From IMG/VR virus record IMGVR_UViG_3300043313_000557, positions 1 through 45,282 of that record: a stretch of DNA of 45,282 nucleotides; one strand, written 5' to 3'. Made by a program: the position numbers and the translations under genes. Below the pieces are notes generated by a model. The model made no database searches. It had not been told where the DNA came from and saw nothing but the letters and a program-made list of their open reading frames with translations. Positions 7,577 through 16,618 of the stretch are shown in pieces (position 1 is the first letter of the stretch; each line of letters opens with the position of its first letter). The stretch comes from a virus.

Positions 7577-9964
7577 ATGCCGACCATCGGCGAAGAGCTG
7601 CAGATCATGTTGGGGATGGTGCCGGTCCGCGACCGCGCCGGCATTGCCCGCTCCAACCTGGCCCAGGAGGCGCAGCAGTCGGCCTCGGCGCAGGGGCTCG
7701 AAATCTCGCCCGACAAGCCGATCCTGCCGCCGCAGCCGGACGGCTCCGACCGCTTCGCCGGCATGCAGCCGCCGCCTCTGCAGTTGCCTGACGACATGAA
7801 CGTGGAGTATGCGAGCGGCAAGCCGCAGGTGAAGGGTAATATTGTTCCGCCGGTGCCGGGGGGTCCGCCAACTCTTCCGGTGCCTTCAGAACGAGTTGTT
7901 GCGTCTTCGCCTGCGGCGGCTCCGTCGCCGGCCGTGCGGCGCAACTCTGATCTCATCCTCGAGATGGCGGAGAGGCGCAAACGGGCGCAGAACATGGAAG
8001 GCCTGTTCGCCTCCATCGGGCTCCTTGCTAACGCCTTCAACCGCAATCCGTCATCGGCTGCGTCGACCCGCAATGCGCTCGCCAGCATGGCTGATGGCTC
8101 TGGCGGTGGCGGCGGCGGCAATAACGACGCGCTCCTGCTTAAAGCCCTCGACATGCGCACGGCTGAGGATACGGCGGCCGAGGCTGGGCGGCAGAAGGCG
8201 AATGCTATTAGCGTGCTGAAGAAGCGTGGCTATAGCGATGCCGACGCCGAGGTGCTCTATCATAGCAACAAATATGCAGACTATTTCGGACCGGCCGCCG
8301 AGAAGGAGGCCGAGGAGAAAGCGCGCACACTCGAGATCCGCCGCCGCCTGAACAACAACGCGGCCGAGATTGCCGTCAAACAGAACCGGCCGATTTGGGA
8401 AGTGCGGGCCGACATCGACAGCGACAAGCTGCTGCCGCAGCTCGAGCCGAAATATCAGGCTGATCTTCTTAACACTCTCTCGACGACACGCGATCGTGAC
8501 GTCGGCACCAACATCAAGATCGCAGATCAGCAGCGTGCCGAACAGGCGCGACAGCTTCTCGATAAGCCGGAGGCCATTCAGGAAGTTATGCGCCGCACCG
8601 GCATGCCGGAATTTCAGGTGCGGGCTGGGATCCTCAACGGTGACATCTTCAAGCAGATTGATCCAAAGGAGCTCGCTGAGATCCAGGACAAGTCGGCACA
8701 GACTAAAGACCGTCTCTCACAGACGCAGCAGCGCGACCAGACCACCAGCATCACCGGCTTCGATTTCAACCTACGCAAAAACGCCGTCGAGAAGCCCGAG
8801 GAGACCGCCCAGGCGTTGAGTAAGGTGTTGCGGCGGGAAGTGTCGCCGACCGAGGTATGGCACGCGGCGCAGACTGAGGACACCTACAAGGATTTCATTA
8901 AACAGATGACGCAGGGCGGTCAGGCCAAGATCGGCGACGAGTTGTCCCAGACAGCCAAGCGCAATCAAGATGTCGAAGGCGTCAAGGCTGCGCGCATGAG
9001 CTTTGAGGACGCCAAGAACAACCGGGGCCGGTTCATGGAGATCAATGACCTTAGCCCGTCGGCAGCCGACAAGGTGCTCGTCAATCAAGCCACCTTCGAC
9101 AAGTTTACAGCGGATCAAGCCTCGGTCCCGCAGGCCCGACAAAAATACGAATATGATCGCGCAAGGGAGCGTGCAAAAGGCCCGGAAGCCCTCCAGGCTT
9201 TCGATACCAAATATCCAGATCTGCCAGCCTATGAGCGATCGGCGCAGCAAGCCCGCGTATCCTCGCCCGGCGATGATGCGTCCAAGGACATCATTAAGAA
9301 AGTTGGTGATAAATACGTCGACTGGCATGATGAAGTTGAGAAATCGAATATAGCTCGCGAAAGCACCGGGCATGAACTCTTCCAGGCCTGGAGCCCAAAT
9401 ATCCGCAGCGGCGGTAGTGCCGCTTTCGCCGAGAAGGAAAATCAGGTCAAAAAGACTTTGTCGCGTGCTTTTGGCCGAGAAGATATTGCCGGGGAAAAGA
9501 CAGATAAGTTCTTTGCTATTCTGTCTAGTGAAGCAACCTCGTTAGTCGATCGACTGCCGGGCGCACTCTCGGACAAGGATGTGCGATTTATCAAGGAGCA
9601 AGCGGGCAGCAAGGAGATGAGCCCGCAAACATTGCGCAAATTGATGATCATTAACGATAACATCAAGATGGCTCAGGATCAGCAGAAGCGCGAACTGATT
9701 ATTCGCGCCAAGCAAGGCGCGACCGAAGGCATGGACGAAGAGACAGTTAAAGCCTTGAAGCGAGTGCCGACCCCCAGCGCACCGAAGCCAAATTGGTTCG
9801 TCACCCATAAACTCGCTAACGATCCCGAAGAAGTTGCCCTGATCATACAAAATCGAAACAACCCGGAATTTCTTAGGGACGTCGACCACGAATGGGGCCG
9901 CCACGCATCCCGTTATGTGCTCGAGAAGTATGACCGCGAGCAGGCGGCTAAAGGAGGGCGTTGA
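7577..9964 (+). CDS. Large helical internal virion / ejection-type protein
   Basis: 795 residues from ATG 7577; the frame is open a little further upstream, but that would overlap the 58-residue gene. The protein has a Pro-rich region at about 45-110, a short hydrophobic/Gly patch near 160-175, then some 500 residues of Gln/Lys/Glu/Ala-rich helical sequence without strong beta elements. Length, composition and position behind the tail and hydrolase genes resemble the large internal (ejection) proteins of podoviruses. There is no catalytic motif that I can see. The 3' half uses a less GC-biased codon mix than the genes before it, which could reflect a different origin. Confidence 0.55.
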   Translation: MPTIGEELQIMLGMVPVRDRAGIARSNLAQEAQQSASAQGLEISPDKPILPPQPDGSDRFAGMQPPPLQLPDDMNVEYASGKPQVKGNIVPPVPGGPPTLPVPSERVVASSPAAAPSPAVRRNSDLILEMAERRKRAQNMEGLFASIGLLANAFNRNPSSAASTRNALASMADGSGGGGGGNNDALLLKALDMRTAEDTAAEAGRQKANAISVLKKRGYSDADAEVLYHSNKYADYFGPAAEKEAEEKARTLEIRRRLNNNAAEIAVKQNRPIWEVRADIDSDKLLPQLEPKYQADLLNTLSTTRDRDVGTNIKIADQQRAEQARQLLDKPEAIQEVMRRTGMPEFQVRAGILNGDIFKQIDPKELAEIQDKSAQTKDRLSQTQQRDQTTSITGFDFNLRKNAVEKPEETAQALSKVLRREVSPTEVWHAAQTEDTYKDFIKQMTQGGQAKIGDELSQTAKRNQDVEGVKAARMSFEDAKNNRGRFMEINDLSPSAADKVLVNQATFDKFTADQASVPQARQKYEYDRARERAKGPEALQAFDTKYPDLPAYERSAQQARVSSPGDDASKDIIKKVGDKYVDWHDEVEKSNIARESTGHELFQAWSPNIRSGGSAAFAEKENQVKKTLSRAFGREDIAGEKTDKFFAILSSEATSLVDRLPGALSDKDVRFIKEQAGSKEMSPQTLRKLMIINDNIKMAQDQQKRELIIRAKQGATEGMDEETVKALKRVPTPSAPKPNWFVTHKLANDPEEVALIIQNRNNPEFLRDVDHEWGRHASRYVLEKYDREQAAKGGR

Positions 9965-9966
9965 TC

Positions 9967-11712
9967 ATGGCCGAGAGTTATAGTGAGCGGATCCAACGCA
10001 AACACTTCTCGACGCCGCAGATGGAGAAACCTCCTGTCGACCCTAATCTCAGCTGGCTGCAGCAAATAAACGCCGGGCTCAAACCACTCGAGGAAGGGAT
10101 CCGCGCCGGGCTCGCCGGTGCCAGCCGGACATTCGGTCCGGCTATTCCCTACGCGGCGGCGAAAGCCGACGAGTTAGCGAGTAAGGCTGTCGGCGCGCTC
10201 ATGGAAAAGACCGGGCCGGGCGGTCGCGGTGATCGCCCCATCACGCCGGCGTGGCAGCCGAAAACGTATGAAGATGTTTACAAAGAAGGCCGGGCCCGGC
10301 GTGACGCTTACCCCGAAGCAGCTAAGGCAGGTGATGTCCTCGGCGGTCTTGGCCGCGATTATTATGCTCTGCGTATCGCAGGGAAAGGTGCCGGCCCAGG
10401 TAGTTTAGTTCGGGCTAATACACCGGCCGGACAGATCCTTCAGTCAGGACTGACGTCGCCAATCGGCGCCACCATCAAGGAGATGAATAAGCATGAGGAC
10501 GAAGCCTACGATAAAGGCATTCCTTGGAACCCTACTGAAGGCCTGACCAATATCGCCCGCGATACAGTGGCCAGCATGACCGGGGGTTTCCTCGGCGGCG
10601 TAACAGGCCGGCGATTTCTGCCTGGTGGGGGCATTCTCAAGCATGGGGAATTACTACCTAAAGAGAAAGACCCCATCCGCGCTAAACATAAGGAAAATGA
10701 AGGTCTGCCGGTCAATCCAAACCTCCATTTCGGTGAGCTCGCCAGCCAGGCGGGACAGACGGAAGTTGCGGCGAAAGCCCATCGCGCTATGCGGGAGGCC
10801 AAGGGCATTGAACTGCCGACGCAGCCGAGCTGGGTGCGCTCGCCGCAGGAGTGGGCAGAGCTTCAGCAGCGATACGGTTCTCCGCCGGTTATTCCGCCCG
10901 CTATGGTCGACAGGCTCAAAGAGCGGGCACAGCCGGGCGGCTTCAATGAAACAGTGCGTGGGATCGACGACCGCATGACGCTCGCCCAGGACCGCATCCA
11001 GCGCGGCGCCGGCGGCACGCCGGGTATTCCCGCCCAACCGGGCCCACCGCCCATCCCGGCCGTGCCAGGCGTTCCGCCGCTCAATCTACAGCTGACCGGG
11101 GTCACCCCGCCCGGCATAAATCCGTTACGCGATCGGCAGCATCAGCTTGCCCGTATGGAAGGACGTAACGCCGATCCGCCCATTCCAGGCAACATGATCC
11201 CTGGCCACTCGATGGACATCTGGGACCGGACAATGAAAGGCCTGCCTCTGTCGCAACAGCTTGAGATCGAAAGGTTGTTGGCTGCGGTCGCTCCGACACG
11301 CGCGCGCAATAACATCAACCTGTCCAGTGCGATCACGGAACGCTCGGGGGTGAAACAGGACGCCGCACAATATCAAAGCGCACGCGATGCCATTAAGGAC
11401 GCCTTCCCGATGGCCGCACCAACACCCTCGTCAATCAATGTCACGGCGCCTGTACTTGCGGCAGCCACCGGGAAAGCCCCGCTCGCGCACATCGGCTTCT
11501 CCCGCGACACCAGCAAATCAGCCGCGAAAGCGACAAAAGGCATGGTCGACGAACCACTGACATTTATGGATCAGATTGGCGTCGCCGGACCGAGACAGAC
11601 CTTCGGGAATGCTCTGGGCCAGACGGTCGGTCGGGAAGGTATCAGCCCGTTGATCGAGACTTACATTGGTTTCGAGGACGAGCGCCGTAAGCGGGAAAAG
11701 GTGTCCCGTTAG
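9967..11712 (+). CDS. Putative internal virion protein, unknown
   Basis: 581 residues. ATG 9967 is preferred because an AGGAGG at 9952-9957 sits 9 nt upstream; a TTG at 9961 would be too close. Residues about 35-75 are Ala/Gly-rich and mildly hydrophobic, residues about 165-225 include a Gly-rich patch, and residues about 340-400 are a Pro-rich linker. It is the last gene of the rightward block and its stop overlaps the convergent small gene at 11709-11849 by 4 bp. No family recognised. Confidence 0.5.
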   Translation: MAESYSERIQRKHFSTPQMEKPPVDPNLSWLQQINAGLKPLEEGIRAGLAGASRTFGPAIPYAAAKADELASKAVGALMEKTGPGGRGDRPITPAWQPKTYEDVYKEGRARRDAYPEAAKAGDVLGGLGRDYYALRIAGKGAGPGSLVRANTPAGQILQSGLTSPIGATIKEMNKHEDEAYDKGIPWNPTEGLTNIARDTVASMTGGFLGGVTGRRFLPGGGILKHGELLPKEKDPIRAKHKENEGLPVNPNLHFGELASQAGQTEVAAKAHRAMREAKGIELPTQPSWVRSPQEWAELQQRYGSPPVIPPAMVDRLKERAQPGGFNETVRGIDDRMTLAQDRIQRGAGGTPGIPAQPGPPPIPAVPGVPPLNLQLTGVTPPGINPLRDRQHQLARMEGRNADPPIPGNMIPGHSMDIWDRTMKGLPLSQQLEIERLLAAVAPTRARNNINLSSAITERSGVKQDAAQYQSARDAIKDAFPMAAPTPSSINVTAPVLAAATGKAPLAHIGFSRDTSKSAAKATKGMVDEPLTFMDQIGVAGPRQTFGNALGQTVGREGISPLIETYIGFEDERRKREKVSR

Positions 11713-11849
11713 CGGCCCAGGAACATTCCGAAGATCCCTAACAGGCCTAGTAGGATTGCCCAGGTGACCGGCTCCATGAGGAGCCGGATGAGGCCGAAGC
11801 CGGCCGCCAGCGCCAGCGGCGCCAGCATGATGATGAGAAGGATTTCCAT
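11709..11849 (-). CDS. Tiny hydrophobic membrane protein, 46 residues
   Basis: Reading leftward, ATG at 11847-11849 and TAA at 11709-11711. The sequence is two hydrophobic helices (about residues 2-20 and 28-44) separated by Arg and Glu, ending Gly-Arg. An AGGTGG site lies upstream and the ATG overlaps the stop of the 66-residue gene. It is the last gene of the leftward operon and converges with the rightward block. A small inner-membrane protein is likely; holin- or superinfection-type roles are possible but unproven. An 8-bp perfect hairpin (11768-11787) lies inside it. Confidence 0.55.
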   Translation of the reverse strand: MEILLIIMLAPLALAAGFGLIRLLMEPVTWAILLGLLGIFGMFLGR

Positions 11850-12049
11850 TACACACCACCTATCTGCTTTACCTCGTCATTGTTATCCTCGTAAAGAAGC
11901 GCCATCGCATCCTTATGCGATATACGTACCGCTACAACATCATCCCCTAGATCTACGACCCAATCCCCCATAGGGCCGTCCCTGGTCATCTTGATGATGC
12001 GCTGCGTGTTAATGATCTCACCATTCGCGGCCTCGACAAAGCGTTTCAT
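11849..12049 (-). CDS. Small acidic phage protein, 66 residues
   Basis: The frame stays open to 12328, but the ATG at 12047-12049 overlaps the stop of the helicase gene (ATGA), the coupling used throughout this operon, so I take that as the start. The product is a compact alpha/beta sequence with Trp-Val-Val-Asp-Leu and Val-Ala-Val-Arg-Ile-Ser strands and an acidic C-terminus. No family recognised. Probably a small accessory to replication or host take-over by position only. Confidence 0.6.
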   Translation of the reverse strand: MKRFVEAANGEIINTQRIIKMTRDGPMGDWVVDLGDDVVAVRISHKDAMALLYEDNNDEVKQIGGV

Positions 12050-13443
12050 TCCGCGGCCTCCTGCGCTGGGAATATCTTGAGGAACATGCGCTCTTTCCTT
12101 TGTAGAGCGCGGGCGACGCGGGCATCGTATTCGGAGCCCGACAGGTCGACGTAGAGACAGCTCTCGGCAACAGCACCCATGCGATTGATGCGGTCCTCGA
12201 GCTGCGAGCGCGTATCGAGCGAGTATGAATTCTCGAAGAAGATCATCGTCGAGCACGGATCGTCGGGCGGGCCGATCAGTGTGTGGCCATACTTGCCGGC
12301 CTCGGCCTGCAGCAGCATGACCCGACATGCCGGCTGATCGAAACGCCGCTTCTCATGCCCGATCTGTGCCGGCTTCATGTCGCCGCGGAGCCAAGCGATC
12401 TTCGTGAAATCCGGATCGGTCAGCGCGCTCATCAGTATGTGCCCGATGTGCCTGTGGCGGTAGACGATCACCGCCTTGCCGGTCACTTCGTCGTCGAGGA
12501 TCTCCTTGAGCAACTGCAGGCGCGGATTGTGCGCGGCCCCGACGAGGTCGGTCGCCCAGCCATCCTTGAGGATGAAGCCGCACTGGATCTGCGAGAGCTT
12601 TTCCCACTTGGCGATCGCCACGGTGACCGACACCTGATCGCCTTCGACGTAGGTGAGGAAATCTTCCTCCATCTCGTCGTAGTGCGGCTGCAGCACGGGC
12701 CCGAGCGCGTAACGGCGGGTCGTGTAGGTCTTCTCGGGCAGGCCGCGGAGCCAGTCCTTCTTCTTGGCCTGGAACGCATGCTTGTTAACGATCTGCTGCA
12801 GCAGATCCTCGTTAAGGAGACCGACCACCTGACGGTTTTCCCAGCCGCCCATCTGACAGAAGCGCGCCTGCCAGCCGAAGTAGGAGATGCCGTCGGTGCC
12901 GTCGATCGCCTTGAGCTGCGCCCACAGATCGTGCGGCCCCTGCGTCATCGGCTTGCCGGACAGGAGCCGCACAAACTTGAACAGCGAGACGAGGCCCGGC
13001 TTCGGATAGCGTTTGTGCTCCTTGCCGACGATCGCCTGCGTCTGCTTCGCTGTCCGGTTCTTCAGCTTGACGCTCTCGTCGAGCGCCAGGTAGCAGTCAT
13101 AGCCATTGGTGAAGCGGACGATCGCCGCCTTGCCGGCCTCGGTACGCGCCGCCTCGTAATTGATGATCAGGACATCGACATCTTCGATGTCCAGCTTGCG
13201 ACCGCTCTCGTAGATGATAGGCTTGAGCGGGAGGCCATGCTTCTCGATCTCATCGACCCAGCCGCCCTTGAAGCTGTTGGGGCAGATGACGACAAGACGC
13301 TCAACGGTGCGACAGGTGCGCAAGACCTGAAACTCTGTCAGTACCGTGAGCGTCTTGCCGAGCCCCATTTCCAGAAAATACGCAAAGCCGCGGCGGCCGT
13401 TAGCCTGCGTGATCGCCTCGAGCTGAACCGGTGCGAGCGTCAT
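12046..13443 (-). CDS. SNF2-type superfamily 2 DNA helicase/ATPase
   Basis: 465 residues. Motif I is Glu-Met-Gly-Leu-Gly-Lys-Thr at 25-31. A Q-like opening (Leu-Glu-Ala-Ile) precedes it. Motif Ia/Ib strands include Val-Val-Ile-Cys-Pro-Asn. Motif II is Asp-Glu-Ser at 122-124 followed by Lys-Leu-Lys-Asn-Arg, as in SNF2 proteins. The C-terminal motif VI-like element is Gln-Leu-Glu-Asp-Arg-Ile-Asn-Arg. Phage SNF2 proteins act on DNA in replication, recombination or branch migration. It is shorter than cellular SNF2 remodelers, as usual in phages. Coupled by ATGA overlap at both ends. Confidence 0.88.
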   Translation of the reverse strand: MTLAPVQLEAITQANGRRGFAYFLEMGLGKTLTVLTEFQVLRTCRTVERLVVICPNSFKGGWVDEIEKHGLPLKPIIYESGRKLDIEDVDVLIINYEAARTEAGKAAIVRFTNGYDCYLALDESVKLKNRTAKQTQAIVGKEHKRYPKPGLVSLFKFVRLLSGKPMTQGPHDLWAQLKAIDGTDGISYFGWQARFCQMGGWENRQVVGLLNEDLLQQIVNKHAFQAKKKDWLRGLPEKTYTTRRYALGPVLQPHYDEMEEDFLTYVEGDQVSVTVAIAKWEKLSQIQCGFILKDGWATDLVGAAHNPRLQLLKEILDDEVTGKAVIVYRHRHIGHILMSALTDPDFTKIAWLRGDMKPAQIGHEKRRFDQPACRVMLLQAEAGKYGHTLIGPPDDPCSTMIFFENSYSLDTRSQLEDRINRMGAVAESCLYVDLSGSEYDARVARALQRKERMFLKIFPAQEAAE

Positions 13444-14231
13444 GGCTTCGACGCGTCCTGTGCCCTGATGCGGGCGAGACGTTCAATGGTGTCGGCGGCT
13501 TCTTTCTGGATCGGCGGTGTTTTGAACTCGCGAGTGAATGTGTCCTTGCCGTCCAATAATCCAGCGCCGTCATTGACGGGGATTGTGTAAATGCCGCGAA
13601 GCCTGTTCACCAACTCCCGCACATCGTCCCCGACCGGCTCGGGTTTATTATTGTCCTGTGCCCTGATGCGGGCGATGATGGGGAGGATGGCGTCGGCATA
13701 GTCGAACCACGCTTCATGGGTTCGCAATGGAGCGCCGATTTCGTTCGCGACATCCTCGTCGTCCAGCCCCGCTATACTGCCGAAAGCACGGACCCACTGA
13801 TCCCGAAGTGCTCGCGCCAGTTCCTCACGCACATCGTCCCCGACCGGCTCGGTGCGGCTATCAGCGACGCTCTGGATGAGTTCTGCGTGAGGCGCTTCTG
13901 CCATATCGACGCGGAGCTTAAGAGAGCGCGTGTCCCCTGCGAGGGCTTCTTTAGCTGCCCTGACCCAGAAGGTGTTCGATTGCAGTAGCTGTCTATCCCG
14001 GAGACGTAGAAGGTGCTGTAATCGCTCGACCTCCCGCACATCGTCCCCGACCGGCTCGTTTTTGTCAGGCCAAACTGGTGGCCCTATGCACTCCCCGACC
14101 GGCTCGGGGCGGGAGAGAGCGTCTGCGGCGCGTCGAAGCAATTTGGCCGTCGCCATGCCGACCTCCCAAAAGTCAGCCGCGTAACGCAACTCTGCGGCGA
14201 GCTCTTCCGGGTCGATCCATTTATCGGTCAT
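13440..14231 (-). CDS. Repeat-built phage protein with four Glu-Pro-Val-Gly modules
   Basis: 263 residues from the ATG at 14229-14231. The protein is a string of helical segments separated by the linker Glu-Pro-Val-Gly-Asp-Asp-Val-Arg-Glu, three times complete and once shortened (Glu-Pro-Val-Gly-Glu). A second repeat, Ala-Arg-Ile-Arg-Ala-Gln-Asp, appears before one linker and at the C-terminus. The linker DNA is almost identical between copies. I recognise no function. The modular structure suggests growth by duplication between short identical DNA tracts; it may be a scaffold or decoy protein. Confidence 0.65.
   Translation of the reverse strand: MTDKWIDPEELAAELRYAADFWEVGMATAKLLRRAADALSRPEPVGECIGPPVWPDKNEPVGDDVREVERLQHLLRLRDRQLLQSNTFWVRAAKEALAGDTRSLKLRVDMAEAPHAELIQSVADSRTEPVGDDVREELARALRDQWVRAFGSIAGLDDEDVANEIGAPLRTHEAWFDYADAILPIIARIRAQDNNKPEPVGDDVRELVNRLRGIYTIPVNDGAGLLDGKDTFTREFKTPPIQKEAADTIERLARIRAQDASKP
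13615..14107. repeat. Dispersed 24-bp repeat, three full copies and one partial
   Basis: On the plus strand the 24-bp unit CGCACATCGTCC followed by CCGACCGGCTCG occurs at about 13619-13641, 13828-13851 and 14035-14058. A partial copy sharing the last 16 bases lies at 14092-14107. Spacing is about 210 bp between the full copies. All copies lie inside the coding sequence on the minus strand and encode the linker Glu-Pro-Val-Gly-Asp-Asp-Val-Arg. Identity at the third codon positions suggests recent duplication or gene conversion rather than protein-level selection alone. Confidence 0.85.
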
Positions 14232-14430
14232 TGGAATGCCCCTGCTCGACTTTGATGCGCGCACAGACGTGACAGAGCGGCCGGAAGCGGTCATGTCCAC
14301 CGAGCACCCAGAAGGCGATGCGCGGGCTCTCGCGGCCGTTGCAGTCGGCGCAGAACTGCTCCTCTGAGATCTTCGTCACCAGCTGGATGCCGAGCCGGCG
14401 CATGCGGATCTGTCCCGTCGTCAATTTCAT
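14221..14430 (-). CDS. Small zinc-ribbon protein, 69 residues
   Basis: Start ATG at 14428-14430 overlaps the nuclease stop (ATGA); the open frame upstream is ignored for that reason. Cys27-x-x-Cys30 and Cys53-x-x-Cys56 form a likely zinc-binding site, with a basic N-terminus (Arg-Met-Arg-Arg-Leu). Small two-CxxC proteins in replication operons usually bind nucleic acid or a partner protein. It overlaps the downstream repeat protein by 11 bp. Function otherwise unknown. Confidence 0.65.
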   Translation of the reverse strand: MKLTTGQIRMRRLGIQLVTKISEEQFCADCNGRESPRIAFWVLGGHDRFRPLCHVCARIKVEQGHSNDR

Positions 14431-14825
14431 GCCGGCTCCTTCTCGAGAATGTGCTCGGCGGCGAGCTCGAGATACTCGGTCAGCGTCACGTTCATCTCGA
14501 GCGGCCACGAACACGCGCAGCGGCTGAGAAAGTGCTCGCCGGGCAGGCCGAAGCCGATCATGCCGTCACGGAAGCCGATGATGAGCGCGCACGCATTCGG
14601 GTTGCCGATCCTGTTGAAGCGGCCGATCTCGGCGCCCTGCGTCGCCCTGATCGGCAGCGTCACCAGGCCTTTCATAATCTTGGCCTCGGCGTAGATGACG
14701 AACCGCTTCGTCATCAGCAGCAGGTCGAGCGTGCCGACCGCATACTTGTCCTCGATGCGGCGGCCGTAGCCGCCCTCTTGGAGCAGCTGCCTGACGAGGT
14801 CGCGCTTGAGATTGGCCTCGATCAT
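14427..14825 (-). CDS. VRR-NUC-like PD-(D/E)XK nuclease
   Basis: 132 residues from ATG 14823-14825, which overlaps the polymerase stop (ATGA). The N-terminus (Glu-Ala-Asn-Leu-Lys-Arg-Asp-Leu) opens as in VRR-NUC proteins. Gly31-Thr-Leu-Asp34 and Tyr-Ala-Glu47-Ala-Lys49 give the D...ExK core, and a Gln63 follows as in the restriction-like fold. VRR-NUC domains are structure-specific nucleases related to Holliday-junction resolvases and occur in phage replication operons. A role in resolving branched DNA before packaging, or in repair, is plausible. Confidence 0.8.
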   Translation of the reverse strand: MIEANLKRDLVRQLLQEGGYGRRIEDKYAVGTLDLLLMTKRFVIYAEAKIMKGLVTLPIRATQGAEIGRFNRIGNPNACALIIGFRDGMIGFGLPGEHFLSRCACSWPLEMNVTLTEYLELAAEHILEKEPA

Positions 14826-16618
14826 GCCGCCTTCTCCTCGATCCACGGCACATCCGGCCACGACGCTTCGGCCCAGTTGCGGCCGCACGAGATCTCGACC
14901 GGCATCGGCGTCGACAGATTGAGAGGCTCGCCCGGATCCTCGAGCAGATCGCGCAATTCGGAGATGCCGAAGCCGCCCTCGGCCTGCCAGATCACGGCGT
15001 CATGGATGGTCATCAACAGGTCGATGTTGCCGTTGCCGTTGGCCTCGACCCAGCGGCAGACATCAAGCAGCCGCACTTTCATATGATCCCCCGCCGACCC
15101 TTGAATGATGCGAGAGACAGCGACGTGCGTCGACAAGTTAGGTGGGAAATGCTGGCGCCGGCCGAGGATGGTGCGCACATAGCCGCGCTGCGCTGCGACG
15201 GATGCGGCGTCACGCTTGAAATCCGAAATTTCGGGGAACGCCCTGAAGAAATCATTGTAGAGGCGTTTAGCCTCTGGTTCGTCGACCCGGAGCCGGCCTG
15301 CCAGTGTCTTCGGCGTCATGCCGTTGAAGATCGACAATCCGAGCGTCTTGGCGCGGTCGCGGTCGATGTGCATGAGCTGGGAGGCTAGAGAATGAACGTC
15401 GATAACCGGCTGGGAGTTGTAACCGTTGAGCAGCCGCTCGCAGCGGGCGAAATGGGCGTATAGTCTCGGCTCCTGCTGCGAGAAATCCGCCTCATAGAGC
15501 ATCATGCCGTGATCAGGGACGATGACCGGGCGGACGATCTTACCGATCTTCTTGTTACGCTTCGGAAAAGCCTGCAGGTTTGGTCCGACGCAGGAAAATC
15601 GACCGAACTTCACACCATACTCACCATCCGACATCTGCTTGAGCTCGGGATAGATGCGATCGACGCCGAGTGCCGGCGCAAGAAACGTCGACTTGGTCTT
15701 GAGTAGCTGGCGCAGCTCCGTGATGCGCTGACCTGCCTCGCTGCCTTCGAGCGTCTTGCTCGTATAGGATGGCTTTCCGGTCTTGGTCAGGTGCGGGGAG
15801 GCGGCGCCTTGGGACGTCATCCACTCGTGAAGTGGACCTATGCTGCCCGGGTTGAAGCCCTGCGGGAAACCCTGCAACGCCTCATCGATCCGCTCGTCGA
15901 GAGCCGCTGTTGCCTCCTCGGCATAGGCCTTGTCGACGCGGATGCCTTTCTGGCGCATCCGGGCCAGATGTGGGATCAGATCACATTCCAGTCGATGGAC
16001 GCGCTCCAGCGTGTGTCCCTGCGGATCCGGTGCGGCGATCTCGTCCTGCTGCACAGCCCACAAGGCGTAGGTGCCGAGTACGTCCGAGCACGCGTAATCC
16101 CAGGCCAGTCGACCATCCCCCGGAAGCCTCCAGAAATTCTTCATCTGGACGCGGCGCGTCTTGGCACCACCAAATCGTCGGCTAAGTTCCTCCAACAACA
16201 ATTGGTCGTCCTTGCCGGGGAACCCTCGACGTTCCAGGCAAGATTGAAGGTCGTAGGCTCGGTGATACTCGTAGATCAGCACTTCATTGATCTGCGCATC
16301 CTCGAGTGGCGCCCATGGACAGACCCCATGGCGACCGGCGTGAAACAGATCAAACCCAAGATTGAAGCCGATCGTCAGAAACCCGCGCCGCGACCGCTCG
16401 CGGAACGCAAGACCGAGAGCTTTCTCGAAGCTCTCCGGTCGGAGCACATTGCCCGAAGCGTGCCGCACCGGCACGTAGACGGCGCGCGTCGCGTCAGAGA
16501 CGGCGTAACCAACCACGACATCGTCGGTCTCTAGCCCCGTCGTCTCCGTGTCGAAGGCGATCCTTGGCGCGGTAGCCACCAGCGCCAAGGCCAATTCGAT
16601 CCTGTCAGTAGGCTGCAT
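14822..16618 (-). CDS. polA: Family A DNA polymerase with 3'-5' exonuclease (PolA, Leu762 type)
   Basis: 598 residues from ATG 16616-16618; an ATG at 16660 is an alternative with a much longer overlap. Exonuclease motifs are intact: Asp23-x-Glu25, Asn86-x-x-x-Asp90 and Tyr175-x-x-x-Asp179. Polymerase motif A is Asp378-Phe-Ser-Gln-Gln-Glu-Pro-Arg. In motif B, Arg420 and Lys424 are present, but the position equal to E. coli Phe762 is Leu428 and that equal to Tyr766 is Asn432. Motif C is His539-Asp540-Ala541, with Ala where Glu is usual. Arg-Ile-Ile-Gln-Gly-Ser precedes motif C. No 5' nuclease domain. It is the replicative polymerase of this phage. Confidence 0.95.
   Translation of the reverse strand: MQPTDRIELALALVATAPRIAFDTETTGLETDDVVVGYAVSDATRAVYVPVRHASGNVLRPESFEKALGLAFRERSRRGFLTIGFNLGFDLFHAGRHGVCPWAPLEDAQINEVLIYEYHRAYDLQSCLERRGFPGKDDQLLLEELSRRFGGAKTRRVQMKNFWRLPGDGRLAWDYACSDVLGTYALWAVQQDEIAAPDPQGHTLERVHRLECDLIPHLARMRQKGIRVDKAYAEEATAALDERIDEALQGFPQGFNPGSIGPLHEWMTSQGAASPHLTKTGKPSYTSKTLEGSEAGQRITELRQLLKTKSTFLAPALGVDRIYPELKQMSDGEYGVKFGRFSCVGPNLQAFPKRNKKIGKIVRPVIVPDHGMMLYEADFSQQEPRLYAHFARCERLLNGYNSQPVIDVHSLASQLMHIDRDRAKTLGLSIFNGMTPKTLAGRLRVDEPEAKRLYNDFFRAFPEISDFKRDAASVAAQRGYVRTILGRRQHFPPNLSTHVAVSRIIQGSAGDHMKVRLLDVCRWVEANGNGNIDLLMTIHDAVIWQAEGGFGISELRDLLEDPGEPLNLSTPMPVEISCGRNWAEASWPDVPWIEEKAA

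Noticed and set aside
11768-11787. Perfect 8-bp hairpin CCGGCTCC-ATGA-GGAGCCGG as a terminator between convergent blocks
   Set aside because: No T-tract on either side, and it lies within the 46-codon gene.
13615-14107. CRISPR-like array
   Set aside because: Only three full copies, about 210 bp apart, all in one coding frame; this is a protein repeat.
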